A stretch of DNA of 64,000 nt, taken from Pseudalkalibacillus sp045920555. Lineage in GTDB: Bacteria > Bacillota > Bacilli > Bacillales > Fictibacillaceae. Of the stretch, positions 55,043 to 63,438 are shown piece by piece. Numbering within the stretch: position 1 is the stretch's first letter; each line of letters starts with the position of its first letter. The stretch is taken from contig NZ_CP174509.1 of assembly GCF_045920555.1 (NCBI RefSeq), positions 2,666,001 to 2,730,000 of the forward strand. The letters run 5' to 3'. Below the pieces are notes generated by a model that was given only the letters and a program-made list of their open reading frames with translations, did not search any database and was not told the DNA's origin. Position numbers and translations under genes: made by a program.

Positions 55043-56611
55043 ATGAATCATATATGGAAAAAGCTGTTGAAATCTAAAACGGCGAAAAAAACACCAACAG
55101 TGGAACAATTCACGCAAGAACAGGGTCCGCTATCTGATAACTTGACTGATAATGAAAACCAGATACGCACCATTTATAAAGATTGCTCTGATGTTATCTT
55201 TCGTCCTTTTTTTATAGGTGGAAAAGATAAGGCTATTCTTATTTACATTGATGGTCTGTCAAACATTGAAGAAATAGATGACAACGTACTCTCACCGCTT
55301 ATGCAGAACACAGAGGAACAATTTTACGACGTTAATAGTTTAATCGAAAAAAGAATATCCGTTTCCAATATAAAAGAAATCAAAACATTTTCCGAGTGCA
55401 TACAAGAGATCTCTTTAGGAAATCCAGTGATACTGGTAGATAAGAGGAAAACGGGGTTTTCATTAGGCCTCTCAAAATGGGAGAAACGTTCAATTGAGGA
55501 ACCTTCAGCTGAAATGGTTATCAAGGGACCACGTGAAGCATTTGTAGAAACCTTACGGGTAAACACTTCCTTACTTCGAAGAAAAATAAGAAGTCCCGAA
55601 CTAAAAATGCAATCCTTGGAAATCGGTCGTTACACCAAAACAAAGGTTGTTATCGCGTATATAGAAGGAGTTACAGACAGCACTTTAATAGAAGAAACCA
55701 AAAACCGGCTAAGCAGAATTGAGATTGACGGAATATTGGAAAGCGGAATGATAGAAGAATTCATCGAAGATAACCCATACTCTCCTTTTCCACAGGTTTT
55801 AGAGACGGAACGACCTGATGTAGTTACTTCAAACCTACTTGAAGGACGTGTGGCCATACTAGTTGACGGAACTCCTTTTTCTATCGTTGTGCCTACAACT
55901 CTTTATTCTTTGTTGCAATCAGCTGAGGATTATTATGGACGATTCTTGATCGGGACGGCCATTCGCTGGCTTCGTTACTTTTTCCTTATGATTTCACTGC
56001 TCTTACCTTCCTTGTATGTGGCGGTGATCACCTATCACCATGAGATGGTTCCGACGACTCTTTTGATTAGTATGGCTGCCTCACGTGAGCAGGTTCCATT
56101 TCCAGCTCTCGTTGAAGCTTTTATTATGGAAATCACATTTGAAGCGTTGCGTGAAGCTGGACTAAGACTCCCAAAACAAGTCGGGGCAGCTGTAAGTATC
56201 GTCGGGGCCCTCGTGATTGGGGAAGCAGCCGTTTCCGCTGGAATTGTCTCTGCACCGATGGTTATGGTCGTTGCGATTACAGGAATCGCCTCTTTTACGA
56301 TTCCACGGTATTCGGCAGCAATCGCAATTCGTATGCTTCGTTTTCCAATGATTCTTCTTGCAGGGACGCTCGGGTTGCTTGGAATTATGCTTGGGATCAT
56401 CACAATTATCGTCCACTTATGTACACTGCGTTCTTTTGGTGTACCGTATCTTAGCCCAATGGCTCCGATGAAATTTCGTGATATGAAAGATGTGCTTATA
56501 CGTGCCCCATTGTGGAAGCTAAAAACAAGGCCTCATTTAACAGGGGAATACAACAAATATCGACAATCCACCGGGCAGAAGCCTGATCCGACTAATGGGG
56601 GTGAAAAGTAA
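55043..56611 (+). CDS. Spore germination receptor subunit A (GerA family)
   Basis: The protein has 522 residues. The soluble N-terminal part contains the GerA core (DCSDVIFRPFFIGGKDKAIL, then YIDGLSNIEEID). About five membrane helices follow, with AASREQVPFPALVEAFIMEI and LPKQVGAAVSIVGALVIGEA, both conserved in GerAA-type proteins. It sits in the inner spore membrane and forms a nutrient receptor with the B and C subunits encoded next. The ligand cannot be read from sequence. Confidence 0.92.
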   Translation: MNHIWKKLLKSKTAKKTPTVEQFTQEQGPLSDNLTDNENQIRTIYKDCSDVIFRPFFIGGKDKAILIYIDGLSNIEEIDDNVLSPLMQNTEEQFYDVNSLIEKRISVSNIKEIKTFSECIQEISLGNPVILVDKRKTGFSLGLSKWEKRSIEEPSAEMVIKGPREAFVETLRVNTSLLRRKIRSPELKMQSLEIGRYTKTKVVIAYIEGVTDSTLIEETKNRLSRIEIDGILESGMIEEFIEDNPYSPFPQVLETERPDVVTSNLLEGRVAILVDGTPFSIVVPTTLYSLLQSAEDYYGRFLIGTAIRWLRYFFLMISLLLPSLYVAVITYHHEMVPTTLLISMAASREQVPFPALVEAFIMEITFEALREAGLRLPKQVGAAVSIVGALVIGEAAVSAGIVSAPMVMVVAITGIASFTIPRYSAAIAIRMLRFPMILLAGTLGLLGIMLGIITIIVHLCTLRSFGVPYLSPMAPMKFRDMKDVLIRAPLWKLKTRPHLTGEYNKYRQSTGQKPDPTNGGEK

Positions 56612-56648
56612 ACGTATCGATCCTTCATGAGTAAAGAGGTGAGACAAG

Positions 56649-57743
56649 ATGATTGAGAAAGGAAGGATTAGCGCTCTGCAGATGGCGATTATGATCTATC
56701 CGACGATTATGGCAACGGCCGTTCTCTTAGTACCGGCCATTACAGGAAAATTTGCTAAACAAGACATGTGGTTATCGCCGGTATGGGCTTCGTCTATCGG
56801 TTTTCTTTCGGTCTATATTGCACACCAATTGAATAAACACTATCCGAAGCAGACAGTCATCCAATACAGTGAGAAGATTGTAGGGGTAATTCCAGGAAAA
56901 GCGATTGGATTTGTTTTCCTATTCTTTTATTTACATGTAAACGGGATAGTATTAAGAGAGTACGGAGAATTTGTCGTTGGGAATTTTCTTTTAAAAACCC
57001 CAATGATTGTTGTAATTGGAAGCATGGTACTAGTCTGTGCCTTAGCTGTACGCGGGGGACTTGAAGTAATAGCGAGAAGTGCACAAATTTTTGTTCCGGT
57101 CGTTGTTATTTTACTCTTGATTATCACTATTTTACTTATCCCGGTTCTAGAACCTAAAAATATGTTTCCAGTGATGGAGAAAGGGATCATGCCCTCTGTA
57201 ATGGGGGCGATTGTCCCATCAAGCTGGTTCTCTGAATTCTTTCTCCTCTCATTCTTACTCCCATTTTTAGGTGAAAAGGAAAAAGGATTGAAATGGGGCA
57301 TGATCTCGGTGTTTGCGGTGATGGTTACCTTGGTGATAACCAATTTGTTCTCTCTTTTCTTATTTGGGGGCATCACGGCTACCTTCACTTATCCAGTCAT
57401 GAGCGCTTCGCGGTATATCGACATAGCCGATTTTCTTCAACACCTTGAGTCGATTGTGATGGCGATTTGGGTAGCGGGTACGTTTGTAAAAATTTCAGTA
57501 TTCTATTATGCCATTGTTATTGGTACTGCAGAATGGTTAAATTTATCTGACTACAGGCCGATTGTTTTTCCGATTGGATTCCTATTAGCGCTCATTGGCA
57601 TTTGGTCGGCTCCGAATTTAGAAGAGCTGGCTCATTTTCTTGGCACTACTTCACCTTTTTATTTAATCTCGATCCAAACGCTTCTACCAATGTTACTGCT
57701 ATTACTTGCTATTATACGTAAAGGAAACGGTACAAAAAGATAA
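56649..57743 (+). CDS. Spore germination receptor subunit B (GerB permease family)
   Basis: The protein has 364 residues with ten membrane helices of the APC-like spore permease family. It starts MIEKGRISALQMAIMIYPTI. CALAVRGGLEVIARSAQIF and IMAIWVAGTFVKISVFYY are typical motifs. The B subunit is thought to bind the germinant. It is followed by the C subunit. Two relatives, one intact and one ruined, lie downstream. Confidence 0.92.
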   Translation: MIEKGRISALQMAIMIYPTIMATAVLLVPAITGKFAKQDMWLSPVWASSIGFLSVYIAHQLNKHYPKQTVIQYSEKIVGVIPGKAIGFVFLFFYLHVNGIVLREYGEFVVGNFLLKTPMIVVIGSMVLVCALAVRGGLEVIARSAQIFVPVVVILLLIITILLIPVLEPKNMFPVMEKGIMPSVMGAIVPSSWFSEFFLLSFLLPFLGEKEKGLKWGMISVFAVMVTLVITNLFSLFLFGGITATFTYPVMSASRYIDIADFLQHLESIVMAIWVAGTFVKISVFYYAIVIGTAEWLNLSDYRPIVFPIGFLLALIGIWSAPNLEELAHFLGTTSPFYLISIQTLLPMLLLLLAIIRKGNGTKR

Positions 57744-57800
57744 GAGAGTTCTAGTACCAGAATCAAGTAACGCAGCGGTAGTGTCTGAAAGGGGAAAAAG

Positions 57801-59003
57801 ATGAAAACTATTTCTTTAACGAAAGCAGTAAAACTAATGCTTACTTTTTCGATATGTTCATTTACAATCTTCCTTACAGGCTGCTGGGATCGAGTAGAAC
57901 TCAATGACTTAGCACTTGTTATGGCAGCAGGACTTGATAAAACCGAAGACGATAAGATCGAGCTTTCCGTACAGCTGGCTATTCCGCAAACGATGGGGGG
58001 AGGACAAGGAATGGGCGGTGGTCAAGGCAGAGGAGGTAAGCCGACGACTGTTGAAAAGGTAACTGGCAACACAATCTTCGATGCCATGTCTCGACTTCAA
58101 GAAAAGGTGTCCCGCCGTATTTTCTGGGGACATAACCGGGTGATCATTATCGGTGACAAGCTGGCTGAGGAAGGGATTCAGGAGCACATGGACTTTTTCG
58201 CCCGTTACCCAGGTACACGACTCCGGTCATTTTTATTTGTCACTGATGGTAAAGCCATTGATGCTTTGAAGGTTATTCCTGATTTAGAGAAAAGTTCAGC
58301 AGAAGTGGCAAGAGAACTAGCAAAGTTCAAGGTTGGAATGAGTGTAACAGTGAAAGACTTGCTGCAGATGTTAAGCGGCGAGGCGGGAGCGTCGGCACTG
58401 CCTTGGATTGAGGTAGATGAAGAAGAACCGGAAGAAAAAGGTGGTTTACGTGTGAACGGAACGGCTGTTTTTAAGAAGGATGAAATGGTAGGACGAATCG
58501 ATGATAGCGTAACTAGGGGAGTGCTATGGCTAAGAGATGAAATCGAAATGGCATCCGTAACGGTGGAACCAAAAGGCGCTGATGGCCAGATTTCCTTCAA
58601 TCTCCTCCGTTCACGTACGGAGTTGATCCCAAAAATAGACAATGGAAAATGGAAAATGATCGTTAAAATCGTCACGGAAGATGATACGGTGGAAAATGAA
58701 ACAAAGTTAAACTTGATGAATCCTAAGATTGCGAAAAAACTTGAAAAGCAATTAGAACAAGACATTGATGAGCGAATTCGTATGACACTTGAACAAGTTC
58801 AAAAAGAGATGGAAACAGACATTTTTGGTTTTGCCGAAGCGTTTCACCATCAATATCCATATCAATGGTCAAAAGTAAAGGATCAGTGGGACGAGAAATT
58901 TCCAGAAATAGAAGTTGAAATCAAAACGAAAGTGTATATAAGGAGACCAGGAATGTCCACTTCACCCCAAGGATTACCGGAAAAAGAGGTGAAAGGAAAA
59001 TGA
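57801..59003 (+). CDS. Spore germination receptor subunit C (GerC lipoprotein family)
   Basis: The protein has 400 residues with a signal peptide and a lipobox at FLTGC. The GerC signature CWDRVELNDLALVMAAGLDK follows. An unusual Gly-rich insert (MGGGQGMGGGQGRGG, about residues 71-85) looks like a short tandem repeat of GGGQGMG. The C-terminal Ger(x)C domain contains EKGGLRVNGTAVFKKDEMVG. It would be diacylated and attached to the outer face of the spore membrane next to A and B. Confidence 0.92.
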   Translation: MKTISLTKAVKLMLTFSICSFTIFLTGCWDRVELNDLALVMAAGLDKTEDDKIELSVQLAIPQTMGGGQGMGGGQGRGGKPTTVEKVTGNTIFDAMSRLQEKVSRRIFWGHNRVIIIGDKLAEEGIQEHMDFFARYPGTRLRSFLFVTDGKAIDALKVIPDLEKSSAEVARELAKFKVGMSVTVKDLLQMLSGEAGASALPWIEVDEEEPEEKGGLRVNGTAVFKKDEMVGRIDDSVTRGVLWLRDEIEMASVTVEPKGADGQISFNLLRSRTELIPKIDNGKWKMIVKIVTEDDTVENETKLNLMNPKIAKKLEKQLEQDIDERIRMTLEQVQKEMETDIFGFAEAFHHQYPYQWSKVKDQWDEKFPEIEVEIKTKVYIRRPGMSTSPQGLPEKEVKGK

Positions 59004-59227
59004 ATTTGGCATCAGTGTTTGGGATAACAGTCGTTGTTATTCTTATTACGCTTATTGAATGGCCAAAAATGAACAAGAATCAGAAGAAGGAAAAATGGGC
59101 ATTCGTGACATTAACAATGTCAGGATGGCTTCTAGCTGTCCTTCTTGTTTATTTCCCGGATATGCCAGGACCGACTAATTTAATTGATATGATTTTTAAA
59201 CCTCTTGGTAAGCTGCTTCAAAAATAA
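59000..59227 (+). CDS. Small membrane protein of ger operons (GerXD type)
   Basis: The protein has 75 residues, overlapping the C subunit stop by 4 bp (ATGA). It has two hydrophobic segments, FGITVVVILITLIEW and FVTLTMSGWLLAVLLVYF, separated by a charged loop. Small two-helix proteins of this kind accompany some Bacillus germination receptors and modulate them. A decayed copy lies at 60431-60650. Confidence 0.8.
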   Translation: MNLASVFGITVVVILITLIEWPKMNKNQKKEKWAFVTLTMSGWLLAVLLVYFPDMPGPTNLIDMIFKPLGKLLQK

Positions 59228-59269
59228 GTAATAGACAGGCTTGTATCCTTCATGATGAGGTGAATGAAA

Positions 59270-60367
59270 ATGATCGAGAAAGGGAAGATTTCAGCTGAAC
59301 AGATGGCAATCATGATGTACCCCGTAATCGTTGGGACTGGAATTATTTCTGTTCCGGCAGTGACGGCGAAATATGCCAAGAACGACTTGTGGATTTCGCC
59401 GATATGGGCTTCCCTCTTAGGTTTTATTGTTGTCTATACTGCCTTTCAGCTACATAAGTTGTATCCAAGGGAGACAATTATTCAATATAGCGAACATATT
59501 TTGGGTCGAATCCTTGGTAAAATCCTCGGTTTTATTTATTTGATCTTTTATGTTCAAATGAATGGTGGAGGGATTAGAATTTATGGGGAGTTCGTTACGG
59601 GAGCTTTTTTAATAAAAACACCGATTATTGTGGTTATCTCAACGATGGTCCTTGTTTGTGTCTTTGCTGTACGAGGAGGGATAGAAGTATTGGCAAGGGT
59701 TGCCCAGTTTTTCATTCCTCTTTATGTTTTTTCTATGGTAATCATTATCATACTGATTCTTCCTGAATTAGATTTAAAAAAAATGTTCCCTATTTTGGAG
59801 CATGGGCTTATGCCTTCGATGAAGGGAGCGATTGTACCAGGCGGCTGGTTTGCTGAATTCATACTCGTGTCATTTCTATTTCCCTATTTAACTGACGGTG
59901 AAAAAGGCAGGAAATGGGGCATGATCTCTGTGTTTTCTGTCATGATCACGTTTATCGTAACAAACTTTATTATTCTTTTTCTATTTGGGGGAACTACATC
60001 AAGGTATTTATATCCGCTATTCACAGCATCCCAGTATATTAGCATCGCTGATTTCTTACAACATCTTGAGCCGATCATCATGGCGATGTGGGTAGCAGGT
60101 ACGTTCATCAAATTCTCAGTCGTCTTCTATGCTATTGTATTAGGTACGGCTCAATGGCTGAACCTATCCGACTACCGGCCGATTGTATTTCCGTTAGGTT
60201 TTCTGACCATATTGTTCACCATTTGGGGGACACCCAGCAAAATGGTAGAAAGCGAGTATAACTTTATAGTATTCCCTGTTTATTCCTTTTTTGTTCAAAT
60301 TCTTATACCACTATTGTTGCTTATAATCGCTGTTTTACGGAAGAAAAAGCCGGGGTCTGACCCATAA
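59270..60367 (+). CDS. Spore germination receptor subunit B, second intact copy
   Basis: The protein has 365 residues. The ATG at 59270 is eight bases after GAGGTG and matches the MIEKG starts of its relatives; an ATG at 59264 lies too close. Motifs FAVRGGIEVLARVAQFF and IMAMWVAGTFIKFSVVFY are conserved. It is clearly a paralogue of the B subunit at 56649. Two B subunits with one A and C may give one receptor two germinant specificities, as known for GerU/GerVB in B. megaterium. Confidence 0.9.
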   Translation: MIEKGKISAEQMAIMMYPVIVGTGIISVPAVTAKYAKNDLWISPIWASLLGFIVVYTAFQLHKLYPRETIIQYSEHILGRILGKILGFIYLIFYVQMNGGGIRIYGEFVTGAFLIKTPIIVVISTMVLVCVFAVRGGIEVLARVAQFFIPLYVFSMVIIIILILPELDLKKMFPILEHGLMPSMKGAIVPGGWFAEFILVSFLFPYLTDGEKGRKWGMISVFSVMITFIVTNFIILFLFGGTTSRYLYPLFTASQYISIADFLQHLEPIIMAMWVAGTFIKFSVVFYAIVLGTAQWLNLSDYRPIVFPLGFLTILFTIWGTPSKMVESEYNFIVFPVYSFFVQILIPLLLLIIAVLRKKKPGSDP

Positions 60368-60430
60368 GCATTGCCTAACTTAAAAAATATGTAATTTGGT
60401 AATTAGTATGTCAAAAAATTGTTAAGGAAA

Positions 60431-60650
60431 ATGAAGTTGGCACCTTTGGTCGGAATAACAGTTGTTGTTATTCTTATTACGCTAAATGAATAGCCGAAAA
60501 ATAAAAATAAAAAAAAGGAAAAACGGATCTTTGTGACATTGACAATAGCAGGATGTCTGCTAGCTGTCCTTCTCATTTTCTTATCAGATATACTGGGACC
60601 GACTGATTAATTGATATGATTTTTAAGTCTTGGTAAGTTTTTGGAAAAGT
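60431..60650 (+). pseudogene. Decayed copy of the small ger membrane protein
   Basis: The sequence starts MKLAPLVGITVVVILITLNE, then a stop, PKNKNKKKEKRIFVTLTIAG and, after further stops, LSLGKFLEK. It is an obvious copy of the protein at 59000-59227 with several nonsense changes. It marks a duplication of the D-B gene pair. Confidence 0.8.
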
Positions 60651-60678
60651 AATGGTTAAAAAGGGAGAAATAAATGGT

Positions 60679-61310
60679 ATGATTGAAAAAGGGAAAATTT
60701 CATCCTTTCAAATGGGAATAATGTTTTATCCGACAATCATTGCTACAGCTATTCTTTCAGTTCCAGGTAGTACATGGAACTATGCGAAAAATGATTTGTG
60801 GCTCTCCCCAATATGGGCTTCCTTTATAATTCTTAGGATTGTATTCAGGTAGAAGAAGAACGATGATGAGGATCAGGGAAAATACATAAAGAGGAATGAG
60901 CAGCTGCGCAGCTCTTCCTACGACTTCTAAACCTCCTCGAACAGCAAAAGCACAAACTAGAACCAATGCAGAAATGACTGCGAACATTGGGGTTCGAGGG
61001 AGAAAGGCCCCTACAACGAGATCTGCGTATTGCCTAGAGGTAACGCCGTTTGTGAATAATAAGTTTACTATTAATATAAATCCAAAGGCTTTTCCAAGAA
61101 TCTTACCCAGAATACGTTCACTAAACTTTCCTGAATTGGCAAAGTTTATAGGGACAACCATTGCAGTTATACGAAGGAAATAGAAGGAGAAAGATTGAAA
61201 TACTGTTTTCCCCATTGGTTTTCTTACCGAATAAAGCGGCTGTCAGAAAGATCTAACAGCTGAGCTGTCGCAAGTAAAGTAATATAGTATTGTACGCTTA
61301 GTTTAATAAA
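60679..61310. pseudogene. Third germination permease B copy, scrambled by inversions
   Basis: Pieces of one GerB-type permease lie on both strands. Plus 60679-60830 codes the N-terminus (MIEKGKISSFQMGIMFYPTI to SPIWASF). Minus 61125-60830 codes the middle (FSERILGKILGKAFGFILIV, then FAVRGGLEVVGRAAQLLIPL). Plus 61125-61185 codes a C-terminal end (FPELAKFIGTT, AVIRRK, stop). Plus 61201-61230 codes VFPIGFLT. Minus 61310-61240 codes TFIKLSVQYYITLLATAQLL and DLSDSR. The order and strands cannot come from a single inversion. It is not functional. Confidence 0.75.
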
Positions 61311-61364
61311 TGTTTATTTTTCCGAAGGATTTCTGTAAAGGACAATTGTTTTGCTTAATAGTTA

Positions 61365-61500
61365 ATAGAGCGCTAGGTAACCAATATGGTGGGCATCTAA
61401 AAACACCCGGGAAACTGTGGTCGCTTCTATTCAACATCTTCAATCTTTAATTAAAGATGGGCTCATCAGCTAACCCTGATTACTGGATAAAGGTATTCTA
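61365..61500 (+). pseudogene. Possible HTH regulator remnant
   Basis: One forward frame reads SKNTRETVVASIQHLQSLIK and DGLIS before stops, similar to the recognition helix part of a replication- or MarR-like HTH. It is too short to assign. The rest of 61311-61678 shows nothing else except a weak hairpin near 61613-61640. Confidence 0.25.
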
Positions 61501-61678
61501 CTTAAAAAGGCACGAAAAGATCTATGAAAATCGTTAAATGTTCGTAAATAATTCTCCTATTTTTGAACGCGGAAAATGCCTATTGAATTTAGAATGTACA
61601 ACAGCAATAATAAAATGCTCCTGAAAATCGGGCATTTTTCTGTTTTATACACCAGGATAGGGAAATTTGGTGAAAAAA

Positions 61679-61718
61679 AGAAAGTATCTCCATCGATAAT
61701 GTGAGATACTTTCTTTTA
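61679..61718. terminator. Hairpin, likely terminator
   Basis: The 12-bp stem AGAAAGTATCTC/GAGATACTTTCT closes a 12-base loop with a T run after it. It could serve either strand. Confidence 0.75.
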
Positions 61719-62080
61719 TCACAATCTTTTAGTTTTCATTGTATATCCCACATTCTTCTAAATTCAACCTGAACCACTATTCGAATAAAAGTTGTTCAAC
61801 TGCACATCACTATCTTTGGTCTTAATCTTCCTTTGTTCTCCTCATTATAATTTTTGCTCATCACTTGGTAAAGGATCTGCGTGGTCAAACGGTCAAATAA
61901 AAAACCAAGTCGGCTAAGCCAACGTAACTACGGTGATAAATGGACTGAAAACGCTGTCTAAGTTATTGGGTTTTTCATATGTCCGTAACTCCCACTTGAT
62001 GCTATCGCATGTTTTCAAATCCTTCTACACTCGTTTTCGCAAAAATTCCTTTCTTTTCAAACAAAGAAAGGAGCTGTTTC
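61719..62080 (+). other. Intergenic region before the RadC gene
   Basis: I see no gene or repeat here. The RadC ribosome site AAAGGAG is at 62067-62073. A longer in-frame extension of RadC from 62009 has no ribosome site and was rejected. Confidence 0.4.
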
Positions 62081-62527
62081 ATGATGGAAACAATTTATGA
62101 GATTCAACGTATTCGACAGGTAATTTCAGAGGTGGAAGGAAGGCAAACACACATTATACGTTCTCCAGAAGATGGAGCAAGAGTGGCTACTGGGTTTATC
62201 GGTGAAGATGATCGCGAAGTGTTCTTTGTCATGTGTCTCAATACGAAAAACAAAGTTGTTGCTGTTCATCGTTGCCACGTAGGTTCAATCAATGCAAGTA
62301 TCGTTCATCCCAGGGAAGTATTCAAAAGTGCAATCCTGAATAACAGCGCAGCCATCATACTATGTCACCAGCATCCTTCTCAAGATACCAACCCGTCCCG
62401 AGAAGATATTGAAGTAACAAAAAGACTTGTAGAAGCTGGACGAATGATTGGGGTTGAGGTATTGGATCATCTGATAGTTAATACGAATGCTGCATATACC
62501 AGCTTAAAAGAAAAAGGATATGTATAA
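62081..62527 (+). CDS. RadC-family JAB/MPN+ domain protein
   Basis: The protein has 148 residues, the start following AAAGGAG by seven bases. It has only the JAB domain: a Glu in FIGEDDREVFFVMCLNTKN and the metal motif CHQHPSQDTNPSREDIEVT, where the usual HPSG-D reads HPSQD. The N-terminal HhH domain of chromosomal RadC is missing. Such short forms are often encoded on mobile elements and phages, and their job is unclear. A terminator follows. Confidence 0.88.
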   Translation: MMETIYEIQRIRQVISEVEGRQTHIIRSPEDGARVATGFIGEDDREVFFVMCLNTKNKVVAVHRCHVGSINASIVHPREVFKSAILNNSAAIILCHQHPSQDTNPSREDIEVTKRLVEAGRMIGVEVLDHLIVNTNAAYTSLKEKGYV

Positions 62528-62533
62528 CCTTTT

Positions 62534-62570
62534 GGAAGGAGCTAGCCTCCTTCCTTTGTTCCTTTTGTAT
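62534..62570 (+). terminator. Rho-independent terminator after the RadC gene
   Basis: The perfect 8-bp stem GGAAGGAG/CTCCTTCC is followed by TTTGTTCCTTTT. Confidence 0.75.
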
Positions 62571-62848
62571 TTATTTTATTTTTTTGCTTTTTAATCCAAT
62601 TGAAAAAGTATCTTCGTTTCCTTTCAGTGATTTTGTGATTATTTCAGGAGATTTTAGCCTAAAATAAATATCTGCAAAACAAAGAAGTTTAATAGGGGTA
62701 TATGCCTGATAAGACACCATCTATTTTATTGAAATAACGGGACAATAAAATTTAGAATTTTCTTTAAAATAAGAATATTTTATGATATTATCATAATTAG
62801 TTAATGTGAGACTATATTTTTTATAGTATTTTTGAAGGGACTACAATT

Positions 62849-63391
62849 ATGGATGAAATTTGTGAAAAAATTAAACATTTACGATTTGAACGGGGAATGA
62901 CATTAAAAGATCTTAGTGAGAAAACAGATTTATCTGTAAGTTTTTTATCCCAAATTGAAAGGGGGGCGTCTTCTCTCGCAATTACTTCATTAAAAAAAAT
63001 TGCTGATGCCTTTGGAGTAACAATGGTTTACTTTTTCGAAGAACCTCAAAATGAAAATTATGCTATTCGTCTTGAAGACCAAAAACCATTTAATTTAAAA
63101 GGTTCTGAGTCTACTTATGTTTCACTTAGTTCTAAGTTTCCTGATCGGAAAATAGAACCATTAATTGTAACATTGAGACCAAAACAAAAGGATTTTGAAT
63201 TTGTTCGTCATCCAGGAGAGGAATTCTACTATGTTATAAAAGGTGCCGTTATTTTGAAAGTAGAGGATAGAGAGTATTTTTTACGGGAAGGGGAAGCAAT
63301 TCACTTTCCTTCAACGAAGTCTCACATGTGGGAAAACCCGTTAAACCAGGAAGTGACTTTATTATCTGTAACCACACCATCTATCTTTTAA
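62849..63391 (+). CDS. XRE-family regulator with C-terminal cupin domain
   Basis: The protein has 180 residues. The HTH (about 4-60) contains MTLKDLSEKTDLSVSFLSQI. A cupin barrel follows with HPGEEFYYVIKGAVILKVED and the second motif LREGEAIHFPSTKSHMWEN. In this group the cupin binds a small effector or metal. It is 47 bases upstream of a hydantoinase A gene and probably controls it. The AT-rich leader (62760-62848) could hold the promoter, but I cannot fix the boxes. Confidence 0.88.
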   Translation: MDEICEKIKHLRFERGMTLKDLSEKTDLSVSFLSQIERGASSLAITSLKKIADAFGVTMVYFFEEPQNENYAIRLEDQKPFNLKGSESTYVSLSSKFPDRKIEPLIVTLRPKQKDFEFVRHPGEEFYYVIKGAVILKVEDREYFLREGEAIHFPSTKSHMWENPLNQEVTLLSVTTPSIF

Positions 63392-63438
63392 GGATTCTCT
63401 CAAAAAATATATAACTTATATCAAAGGAGGAGAATGGT

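Noticed and set aside
60757..61215. 152-codon minus-strand ORF read as a separate permease
   Set aside because: It is the inverted middle part of the scrambled third GerB copy. Its last third is antisense to the N-terminal piece of the same gene.
62009..62080. N-terminal extension of the RadC protein
   Set aside because: The extra 24 codons lack a ribosome site, while the ATG at 62081 has AAAGGAG at the right distance.
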